Assembly (NCBI GenBank): GCA_045631465.1
Contig: JAZQUV010000046.1
Span: 4,750-68,749, forward strand
Source: Aphodosoma sp045631465
GTDB lineage: Bacteria > Bacteroidota > Bacteroidia > Bacteroidales > Paludibacteraceae
DNA length: 64,000 nt
Reading direction: 5' to 3'
The position numbers were made by a program, and so were the translations under genes. Shown here piece after piece: positions 57,196-64,000 of the stretch (positions within the stretch are counted from its first letter, which is position 1; the number at the start of each line of letters is the position of its first letter). Under the pieces are notes generated by a model. The model ran no database searches. It worked only from the letters and a program-made list of their open reading frames with translations, and was not told where the DNA came from.

Positions 57196-60021
57196 ATGGA
57201 ATACAAATTTCAGGAAATTGAGAAAAAATGGCAACAATATTGGATTGAGCATGCCACTTATAAGGTAGAGATTGACGAATCTCGCCCTAAATTCTATGTG
57301 CTTGATATGTTCCCATACCCATCGGGAGCGGGATTGCACGTGGGTCACCCTCTTGGTTATATTGCTTCGGACATTTATAGCCGTTACAAAAGATTGAAGG
57401 GCTTCAATGTGTTGCACCCAATGGGTTATGATGCATATGGTTTGCCTGCAGAGCAATATGCTATTCAAACAGGTCAACACCCTGCTATTACTACAGAAAA
57501 AAATATCGCTCGCTATCGTGAGCAATTGGATAAAATAGGTTTCTGCTACGACTGGAGTCGTGAAGTGCGCACTTGTGAGCCTGGTTACTACAAATGGACT
57601 CAATGGGCTTTTGTACAAATGTTTAACCACTGGTATTGCAATCGTGCGAATGCTGCGAAACCAATTTCGATGCTTGTTGACATATTCAAAGAGCAAGGTA
57701 ATGCTAAAGTGAAGGCAGCATGTAGCGAAACTGCGGTGTTCACTGCAGATGAGTGGAACTCGTGGGATGAAAAACGCCAACAAGAGGTGTTGATGAACTA
57801 TCGTATTGCTTATTTGGCAGACTTGAAAGTGAACTGGTGTCCTGCATTGGGAACAGTGTTAGCAAATGATGAGGTGAGTGAAGGTTTGTCGGTGCGCGGT
57901 GGTCACCCAGTGGAACAACGCGTTATGCGTCAATGGAGCCTCCGTGTGAGCGCATACGCACAACGTTTGTTGGATGGATTGGACCAAGTGGATTGGACAG
58001 ACTCTTTGAAAGAGACACAAAAGAACTGGATTGGTCGTTCGGAAGGTGCAGAAATGCGATTCAAAGTGGCTGATTCGGATATCGAACTTGAAATATTTAC
58101 TACTCGCGCGGATACTGTGTTCGGTGTAACATTTATGGTGCTTGCTCCTGAGAGCGAATATGTTGCACAATTGACAACAGATGAACAACGCGCTGAAGTA
58201 GAGGCATATCTCGACCAAGTGAAACGTAGAACAGAGCGTGAGCGTATTGCTGACCGCCGTGTGACTGGTGTGTTCTCAGGCTCGTATGCAGTGAATCCAT
58301 TGACAGGGGATAAAATTCCAGTATGGATTTCGGACTATGTATTAGCAGGTTATGGTACTGGTGCTATTATGGCTGTGCCTGCACACGATAGTCGCGACTA
58401 TGCGTTTGCTCGCCACTTCAACTTGCCTATTATTCCACTTATCGAGGGCGCAGATGTAAGCGAAGAGAGCTACGATGCAAAAGAGGGCGTAGTTTGCAAC
58501 TCGGGATTCTTGAATGGTTTGCAAGTGAAAGAGGCTATCGCTAAGATGAAAGAGTATATCTCGGAACAAGGTCTTGGTCAAGTGAAGGTTAACTACCGTT
58601 TGCGCGATGCTATCTTCAGCCGTCAACGCTATTGGGGCGAGCCATTCCCTGTATATTATAAAGATGGTATGCCTTATATGTTGGATGAGAGCAAATTGCC
58701 ACTTCAATTGCCAGAAATTGATAAATATCTTCCTACAGAAACAGGCGAACCACCACTTGGTCGTGCTGCAAAATGGGAAACAGAAGAGGGTTATAAATTG
58801 GAATTGAACACAATGCCAGGTTTTGCTGGTTCGTCGGCTTACTATCTCCGCTACATGGACCCACACAATACAGAGGCATTGGTTGGCAAATTGGCTAATA
58901 ACTATTGGGGCAATGTTGACCTCTATATTGGTGGTACAGAGCATGCTACAGGTCACTTGATTTATAGCCGTTTCTGGAATAAATTCTTGTTTGACTTGGG
59001 CGTTGTATGCAAAGAAGAGCCATTCCAAAAGTTGATTAACCAAGGTATGATTCAAGGTCGCTCGAACTTTGTATATCGCTATATTGGCGAAGATGCAACT
59101 GGTAATCTTTACGTTAGCTATAATTTGATTGACTCGCCTGAATATAAAGATAAAGTGCAACCTATCCATGTGGATGTGAATATTGTGAAAAACGATATTT
59201 TGGACATTGAAGCATTCCGCAATTGGATGCCTGAATATAAAAATGCTCAATTTATCTATTCTGATGGTTCGAACGACATTGACAATCCATATTTGGGTCA
59301 AGCTACAGATAAACAATATATCTGCGGTTGGGCAGTAGAAAAGATGTCAAAATCTATGTTCAACGTAGTGAACCCAGATACTATTGTAGAACGTTATGGT
59401 GCTGACACATTGCGACTTTATGAAATGTTCCTCGGCCCACTTGAACAATCAAAACCTTGGGATACAAATGGTATTGATGGTGTACACCGTTTCTTGAAAA
59501 AATTCTGGGGATTATATACCGAAGGTGAAGAGTTCTGCACTACTGACGATGCACCAACGGCAGAAGAGTTGAAAACATTGCACAAAACAATCAAAAAAAT
59601 CACTTACGATATCGAAAACTTCTCGTTCAACACATCAGTATCGGCATTTATGATTTGTGTGAACGAATTGACTTCAGCTAAATGTCGTAAACGCGCAATA
59701 CTTGAACCATTGGCAATATTGATTGCACCATATGCTCCACACATTGCAGAAGAGGTTTGGGCAGCAATGGGCCATGAGACATCAATTTGCGATGCAGAAT
59801 TCCCTGTTTGCAACGAGGCTTATTTGGTAGAAAGCAATACAAAATACCCTATTTCGTTCAACGGCAAAGTGCGTTTCACAATGGAATTGCCAGCCGACAT
59901 GAGCAAAGAGGATGTGGAAAAAACAGTATTGTCAAACGAACAAACTGCGAAATATCTTGATGGTAAAGCTCCTAAAAAGGTGATTGTTGTGCCAGGTAAA
60001 ATTGTTAATATTGTAATGTAA
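57196..60021 (+). CDS. leuS: Leucyl-tRNA synthetase
   Basis: A 941-residue class I synthetase. The HIGH motif is in PYPSGAGLHVGHPLGY near residue 40; KMSKS lies in AVEKMSKSMFNVVNPD near 716. The CP1 editing domain is present, with the TxRxDT segment as TTRADTVFGVTFMVLAPE near 300. The C-terminal anticodon-binding domain is complete. It is longer than the E. coli enzyme (860) because of insertions, as usual in Bacteroidota. Confidence 0.95.
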   Translation: MEYKFQEIEKKWQQYWIEHATYKVEIDESRPKFYVLDMFPYPSGAGLHVGHPLGYIASDIYSRYKRLKGFNVLHPMGYDAYGLPAEQYAIQTGQHPAITTEKNIARYREQLDKIGFCYDWSREVRTCEPGYYKWTQWAFVQMFNHWYCNRANAAKPISMLVDIFKEQGNAKVKAACSETAVFTADEWNSWDEKRQQEVLMNYRIAYLADLKVNWCPALGTVLANDEVSEGLSVRGGHPVEQRVMRQWSLRVSAYAQRLLDGLDQVDWTDSLKETQKNWIGRSEGAEMRFKVADSDIELEIFTTRADTVFGVTFMVLAPESEYVAQLTTDEQRAEVEAYLDQVKRRTERERIADRRVTGVFSGSYAVNPLTGDKIPVWISDYVLAGYGTGAIMAVPAHDSRDYAFARHFNLPIIPLIEGADVSEESYDAKEGVVCNSGFLNGLQVKEAIAKMKEYISEQGLGQVKVNYRLRDAIFSRQRYWGEPFPVYYKDGMPYMLDESKLPLQLPEIDKYLPTETGEPPLGRAAKWETEEGYKLELNTMPGFAGSSAYYLRYMDPHNTEALVGKLANNYWGNVDLYIGGTEHATGHLIYSRFWNKFLFDLGVVCKEEPFQKLINQGMIQGRSNFVYRYIGEDATGNLYVSYNLIDSPEYKDKVQPIHVDVNIVKNDILDIEAFRNWMPEYKNAQFIYSDGSNDIDNPYLGQATDKQYICGWAVEKMSKSMFNVVNPDTIVERYGADTLRLYEMFLGPLEQSKPWDTNGIDGVHRFLKKFWGLYTEGEEFCTTDDAPTAEELKTLHKTIKKITYDIENFSFNTSVSAFMICVNELTSAKCRKRAILEPLAILIAPYAPHIAEEVWAAMGHETSICDAEFPVCNEAYLVESNTKYPISFNGKVRFTMELPADMSKEDVEKTVLSNEQTAKYLDGKAPKKVIVVPGKIVNIVM

Positions 60022-60029
60022 TAATAACT

Positions 60030-60150
60030 GGTAGCGAGTCATGAGTAACGAGAATTAGTTACTCTCTACTCGTTATCAATAATCAAAAAAACGAAGCGAC
60101 GCCGAGTACAAATATCTTGCTACTCGCTACTCGCACTAATAGTCTATAAG
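60030..60150. repeat. Heptad hairpins in the leader of the first YitT gene
   Basis: Units such as CTGGTAG, CGAGTCA, TGAGTAA, CGAGAAT, then TAGTTAC, TCTCTAC, TCGTTAT; and CTTGCTA, CTCGCTA, CTCGCAC before the start. The opposed units can pair. They fill most of the 129-bp gap after leuS. Confidence 0.7.
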
Positions 60151-61101
60151 ATGAAAAATAATGTAGTTTTCAAAACTATTTGGGAGCACCTTGCAATTGC
60201 ATTTGGATTGCTCTGTTATGCTTGGGGTTGGCAATTTTTTCTTAACCCTCACGAAGTAGTAGGCGGTGCAGTGACAGGTCTTGCTACTGTAATTATGTAT
60301 GGCACACGCGGCCTTTTGCCTGAGTCTATTCAAGGATTCTTTGACATGCTCGGCATGGCATCGCAAGGTGGTGGTATTCCTGTATCATTCACTTTCTTCC
60401 TCATCAACGGAATCTTGCTTATAATGTCAATCCGCATCTTCGGATGGCAATTCAGTCTCCGTTCGATTTTCGGCGTAATCATGCTTACTATCTGGTTGTG
60501 GATTCCATTCCCAGAACTCTACATCAAAGCATTTGGCACTGCATTCCCTAAATTCGACATCTTCCCATCTGTTATCATGGCGGGTATTTTAACTGGATTT
60601 GGTCTTGCACTTACATTTGTGAATAATGGTTCGTCTGGAGGTACTGATATTGTAGCAAAAATCATCAATAAATATAAAGATGTATCGCTTGGTCGTGCAT
60701 TGATGCTCAGCGATGTGGCTATTATCTTCTCGGCTATTTTACTTCCAGAATCAACTCTCGAAAAAGTAATTTATGGTCTCATCGTGATGGTTATCTCTAC
60801 TCAAACAGTTGATATGTACATCAATAGCTTGCGCCAATCAGTTCAATTCTTCATTTTCTCGAAAAAATACGAAGAGATTGGTCAGGCTATCAATACAGAA
60901 CTCAATCGTGGAGTAACATTGCTTGATGCTAAAGGTTTTTATACAAAAGAGCAAATACAAGTTATGACTGTAATTGCACGAAAAAACCAATCACCTGATT
61001 TATTCAATATTATCAAACGCATCGACCCAGAAGCGTTCATCTCTCAAACACAAACTATCGGTGTATACGGCCGAGGTTTTGAAGTAATCGGAACAAAATA
61101 A
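60151..61101 (+). CDS. YitT family membrane protein, copy 1
   Basis: A 316-residue protein. Residues about 1-220 are the YitT_membrane domain (DUF161-type) with five to six hydrophobic segments and the conserved NPHEVVGGAVTGLATVI and LTFVNNGSSGGTDIVAKIINKY. Residues about 235-316 form the soluble DUF2179 domain (GVTLLDAKGFYTKEQIQVM). The function is unknown; a transport role is often assumed. It is the most divergent of three tandem paralogues, with 18 bp to the next. Confidence 0.92.
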   Translation: MKNNVVFKTIWEHLAIAFGLLCYAWGWQFFLNPHEVVGGAVTGLATVIMYGTRGLLPESIQGFFDMLGMASQGGGIPVSFTFFLINGILLIMSIRIFGWQFSLRSIFGVIMLTIWLWIPFPELYIKAFGTAFPKFDIFPSVIMAGILTGFGLALTFVNNGSSGGTDIVAKIINKYKDVSLGRALMLSDVAIIFSAILLPESTLEKVIYGLIVMVISTQTVDMYINSLRQSVQFFIFSKKYEEIGQAINTELNRGVTLLDAKGFYTKEQIQVMTVIARKNQSPDLFNIIKRIDPEAFISQTQTIGVYGRGFEVIGTK

Positions 61102-61119
61102 CAATAAAATCTATTAAAT

Positions 61120-62073
61120 ATGACAAAAAATCAAAAACTAGCAACCGTAGTGCGTGAGCATGTGGTTATTGCATTCGGTTTATTGCTCTATGCTTTGGCA
61201 TGGAACTTCTTCTTGTTTCCTCACCAAGTAGCAGGTGGTGGTGCAACTGGTATTGCAGCACTCGTCATGTATGCAACACAAGGCTTGTTGCCTGAAGGTG
61301 TACAAGATTTCTTTGGAAATCTCGGTATGGCATCTATTGGCGGAGGTATCCCTGTGTCTGTAACTTTCTTCATTATGAATGGTGCATTATTGCTTTTATC
61401 TGTAAAAGAATTAGGACTTTCTTTTAGTCTTCGCTCTATTTATGGTGTATTTGCACTTACTGCATGGTTGTGGATTCCTTACCGCGATATCTACGAAAAA
61501 TTTGCAGGTCACCCTTTCCCTGAATTTGATCCTTTCATGTCATCTATCTTGGCAGGTTTGATTGCAGGTTTCGGTCTTGCACTTACATTCGTTAACAATG
61601 GTTCATCAGGTGGTACTGATATCATTGCAAAAGTAATCAACAAATACCGCACTATTTCTCTCGGTCGTGCTTTATTACTTTGCGACGTAATCATTATCTG
61701 TTCTACAGGTTTCTTACCAGATGGTAGCATCAAAAATATCGTATATGGTCTTATTGTAATGGTTGTTATGACTACTACTATAGATATGTATATCAATGGT
61801 GTTCGTCAATCAGTTCAATTCTTCATATTCTCTAAAAAATATGCCGAAATTGCCGATGCTATCACATATCAAGCTCATCGCGGAGTAACAGTGATGGATG
61901 GACAAGGTTGGTACTCAAAAGAACCTGTGAAAGTCATTACTGTTATGGCTCGTCGCAACGAATCAACACAAATATTCAAACTCATCAAAGACATCGACCC
62001 AGACGCATTCATTTCTCAGTCTGCAGCAATTGGCGTATATGGTCGTGGTTTCGATCCTATTGGTCAAAAATAA
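61120..62073 (+). CDS. YitT family membrane protein, copy 2
   Basis: A 317-residue paralogue of the preceding gene with the same layout: FPHQVAGGGATGIAALVMY, LTFVNNGSSGGTDIIAKVINKY, and the DUF2179 domain starting near residue 245 (GVTVMDGQGWYSKEPVKVI). It is closer to copy 3 than to copy 1, as judged from shared strings such as QSVQFFIFSKKYAEIAD and FISQSAAIGVYG. It is followed by copy 3 after 3 bp, which argues for one transcript. Confidence 0.92.
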   Translation: MTKNQKLATVVREHVVIAFGLLLYALAWNFFLFPHQVAGGGATGIAALVMYATQGLLPEGVQDFFGNLGMASIGGGIPVSVTFFIMNGALLLLSVKELGLSFSLRSIYGVFALTAWLWIPYRDIYEKFAGHPFPEFDPFMSSILAGLIAGFGLALTFVNNGSSGGTDIIAKVINKYRTISLGRALLLCDVIIICSTGFLPDGSIKNIVYGLIVMVVMTTTIDMYINGVRQSVQFFIFSKKYAEIADAITYQAHRGVTVMDGQGWYSKEPVKVITVMARRNESTQIFKLIKDIDPDAFISQSAAIGVYGRGFDPIGQK

Positions 62074-62076
62074 TAA

Positions 62077-63012
62077 ATGAAAACAAACACAATAACAGTA
62101 ATACGCGAGTATATAATAATAGCCGTAGGGTTATTGATTAATACGTTAGCATGGAATCTATTTCTCTTTCCCCACGAAGTGGCAGGAGGTGGAGCTACGG
62201 GTATTGCGGCTATTGTGATGTATGCTACAAAAGGCTTGCTACCCGAAGAGGTACAAGCCTTTTTTGTCATGCTTGGCATGGAATCTGTTGGCGGAGGTGT
62301 TCCTATCACCATTACGTTCTTTGCCATAAATGCTATTCTACTCATTGCTTCTATTAAAACCTTAGGTTTTCAATTCAGTATTCGCTCTATATTTGGCGTA
62401 CTATGTCTGACTATATGGCTTTGGATTCCTTTCCGCGATTTATATGAACAATATACAGGCACACCATTCCCAATATTTGAACCATTTATGTCATCAATCC
62501 TTGCAGGATTAACTTTAGGTATAGGTATGGGATTAGCATTTACACACAATGGTTCGTCAGGAGGAACAGATATTATAGCTAAAATAATCAACAAATACCG
62601 CACAATCACACTTGGTCGCGCACTACTATTCACCGATGTTGCAATTATCTGCTCTTCTGGATTCCTCCCTGGTGCTGGCATTGACCGTATCATTTATGGT
62701 CTCATCGTATTAGTTGTTACCAGCATAACTCTTGACATGTATATCAACGGTGTACGCCAATCTGTACAATTCTTTATATTTTCAAAGAAATATGCCGAAA
62801 TTGCTGACACTATCACAAAAAATGCACACCGTGGTGTAACTGTTCTAAATGGACAAGGCTGGTACTCAAAAGAACCAACAAAAGTAATTACCGTTATCGC
62901 ACGGAGAAACGAATCTACTCAAATATTCAAACTCATCAAAGAAATCGACCCAGATGCATTTATATCGCAATCTGCAGCTATTGGTGTATACGGCAAAGGA
63001 TTTGAAGAATAA
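62077..63012 (+). CDS. YitT family membrane protein, copy 3
   Basis: A 311-residue third paralogue: FPHEVAGGGATGIAAIVMY, LAFTHNGSSGGTDIIAKIINKY and a DUF2179 domain with GVTVLNGQGWYSKEPTKVI. It starts 3 bp after copy 2. The tandem triplet arose by duplication. Downstream (37 bp after the stop) lies MITE-like copy 3, whose hairpin may be the operon terminator. Confidence 0.92.
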   Translation: MKTNTITVIREYIIIAVGLLINTLAWNLFLFPHEVAGGGATGIAAIVMYATKGLLPEEVQAFFVMLGMESVGGGVPITITFFAINAILLIASIKTLGFQFSIRSIFGVLCLTIWLWIPFRDLYEQYTGTPFPIFEPFMSSILAGLTLGIGMGLAFTHNGSSGGTDIIAKIINKYRTITLGRALLFTDVAIICSSGFLPGAGIDRIIYGLIVLVVTSITLDMYINGVRQSVQFFIFSKKYAEIADTITKNAHRGVTVLNGQGWYSKEPTKVITVIARRNESTQIFKLIKEIDPDAFISQSAAIGVYGKGFEE

Positions 63013-63049
63013 ACAATCTATATAACTTTAGATATACACATATAACTAT

Positions 63050-63280
63050 GAGGCTGTGTCAAAATGAAAATTTTGGCTCAGCCTTTTTTAGATATGTCAG
63101 AATTCTTGCGATAAGCGAAAGCAAAAGAAGTTTTACTTGTTTTGATGAGCGAAGCAAGAATCTAAAAAATACCTAAAGTGCAAGGCGTTAGAATTTAAAC
63201 AGAAAAGAGTGTACAGAAATAGATGACTGAAGCTTAATATTGAGAACAACGCAGCAATTTGGGTATTATGACACATCGTC
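63050..63280. mobile_element. MITE-like element, copy 3 (231 bp, reversed)
   Basis: Opposite strand orientation to copies 1 and 2, but again with the GAGGCTGTGTCAAAA hairpin end nearest the upstream gene's stop. The far end reads ATTATGACACATCGTC. It is the most diverged copy. A 47-codon internal frame shared with copy 1 is probably not a gene. Confidence 0.85.
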
Positions 63281-63670
63281 TTTTTTTTGAATGTTAGACT
63301 ATTGTAAATAACCATTATCCAAATTCCCCAACTAATTAACTTTTACGATAAACAGTTCCTAAGGAAAGCTATACATCCCTACAAATATAATATTACAAAT
63401 TACTCGTTACTTTTACAACAAAGGTCCATGAGTCTATTAAAAGACAAGAACATAATAAGTACTCATTATATCAAAATTGTACTCAAATAAAAGCAATAGA
63501 ACTTTCTAATCGCTGAATGGAACCGATTTCATAAGCAGAGAGAATAATAGTTTTGCCCCCTTACCTGTGATATACCCCACCTCTACGAGGTTTTTTACAT
63601 AATCTCATCAATTGTAGACTATAGAGCATAACTTTATAATAAATGAATAACACTCCATGTCATCTATTAC

Positions 63671-63695
63671 GGACACTCGAACCGAGTGTCCCTAC
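63671..63695 (-). repeat. REP-like palindrome with GTAG head
   Basis: Perfect arms GGACACTCG (63671-63679) and CGAGTGTCC (63683-63691), loop AAC, directly followed by CTAC, i.e. headed by GTAG on the minus strand. Confidence 0.75.
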
Positions 63696-63755
63696 AAATA
63701 ACGAATCACACTCCATATCGTTCCTGAAGATGCCTCACTTTAGTAGTAATCGTGA

Positions 63756-63782
63756 GTGACCTTGCGCTAGCAAGTCACCTAC
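63756..63782 (-). repeat. REP-like palindrome with GTAG head
   Basis: Arms GTGACCTTGC (63756-63765) and GCAAGTCAC (63770-63778) with one bulged base, followed by CTAC (63779-63782), i.e. GTAG on the minus strand. Confidence 0.65.
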
Positions 63783-63796
63783 GGAGGACAGGACAT

Positions 63797-63831
63797 AAAA
63801 AAAGAGAGTCTATTCTTTCGAATAAACTCTC
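63797..63831 (-). terminator. Second terminator of the rRNA operon
   Basis: Arms GAGAGTCTATTC and GAATAAACTCTC with one mismatch and a 4-base loop; on the minus strand it is followed by seven T. Confidence 0.8.
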
Positions 63832-63847
63832 CATGTACAAAAACAAA

Positions 63848-63879
63848 GAAACCCCGAAAAACTAAATCTTCGAGGTTTC
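63848..63879 (-). terminator. First terminator of the rRNA operon
   Basis: Arms GAAACCCCGAA and TTCGAGGTTTC (one mismatch), located just 3' of the 5S rRNA on the minus strand, followed by a T-rich stretch. Confidence 0.8.
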
Positions 63880-63886
63880 TGAAAAA

Positions 63887-63998
<112 letters not shown>

Positions 63999-64000
63999 AT

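Larger units (their letters stand above)
63013..63886. other. 874-bp region between the YitT genes and the rRNA operon
   Basis: It holds MITE-like copy 3 (63050-63280), about 390 bp with no recognisable gene, two REP-like palindromes (63671-63695, 63756-63782) and two terminators for the rRNA operon (63797-63831, 63848-63879). Confidence 0.7.

Noticed and set aside
63133..63315. 60-codon minus-strand frame inside MITE-like copy 3, with a 47-codon equivalent in copy 1
   Set aside because: The same frame is broken by a TAG in copy 2 and differences between copies are not biased to silent sites. It is most likely a by-product of the repeat.
63283..63670. Possible tRNA or small RNA between the YitT genes and the rRNA operon
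   Set aside because: I looked for cloverleaf and T-loop patterns (GGTTCRA) and found none. The stretch contains no convincing structure apart from the palindromes already listed.

Overview
The window looks like a chromosomal segment from a member of the Bacteroidales (phylum Bacteroidota). It is AT-rich. Its promoters match the Bacteroidota type, with a -7 box TAnnTTTG and an upstream TTTG about 20 bases away. Two secreted proteins end in sequences resembling type IX secretion (T9SS) sorting domains. Several protein families are typical of the order: DUF1343/NamZ, DUF3467, a PadR-PspC pair, PepD, and a lipoprotein family built around a conserved Trp-rich 'GWIDLFGWGTSG' region. I see no prophage, CRISPR array, integrase, transposase gene or tRNA gene. 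Most genes are housekeeping.

Layout. 1-6.1 kb (minus strand): a dTDP-sugar/UDP-glucuronate and flippase cluster (flippase, rfbA, rfbC, rfbB, ugd) leading into a U32 peptidase cut by the window edge; rfbD is absent. 6.4-13 kb (plus): NamZ-like muramidase lipoprotein, a large FAD/Fe-S dehydrogenase, an Mpv17-like membrane protein, and a FetA/FetB-type ABC pair. 13.2-26.1 kb (minus): glycyl-tRNA synthetase, YgjP-like metallopeptidase, a subtilisin-like T9SS protease, tilS, DUF3467, an S4-domain protein, pth, rplY, hemW, ridA, a 713-residue TPR protein and a Crp-family regulator. 26.6-30 kb (plus): PadR, PspC/adhesin-like membrane protein, triheme cytochrome c peroxidase. 30.7-36.2 kb (minus): a 1,858-residue secreted protein. 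36.6-40.1 kb (plus): pepD, a lipoprotein, folB, an HD hydrolase. 40.4-42.2 kb: galE (minus) and an Lrp regulator (plus). 42.4-48.7 kb (minus): a 2,084-residue secreted protein rich in calcium-loop repeats. 48.8-51 kb (minus): a ClpB lacking its N-terminal domain. 51.5-63 kb: dxs, trkA, trkH (plus), rubrerythrin (minus), leuS and three tandem YitT-family proteins (plus). The window ends in a 5S rRNA gene on the minus strand, the tail of an rRNA operon, with two intrinsic terminators.

The most unusual content lies between the genes. (1) Arrays with an 11-base period (units such as AGTATATTTAT, CCTATATTTAT, GGTTGCTTGAG) occur at six clear loci. Three sit inside roughly 115-bp elements bounded by palindromes of the type ATACACACT-nnn-AGTGTGTAT. 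(2) Arrays with a 7-base period and locus-specific sequence abut start or stop codons at more than a dozen places, and one has entered a coding region. (3) A 231-233 bp MITE-like element is present in three copies, each immediately 3' of a gene. (4) Three GTAG-headed palindromes resemble REP elements, one of them inside tilS. Two long perfect palindromes also overlap or flank promoters (cytochrome peroxidase; clpB/dxs). These repeat families, particularly the 11-base arrays, are the best candidates for something undescribed.
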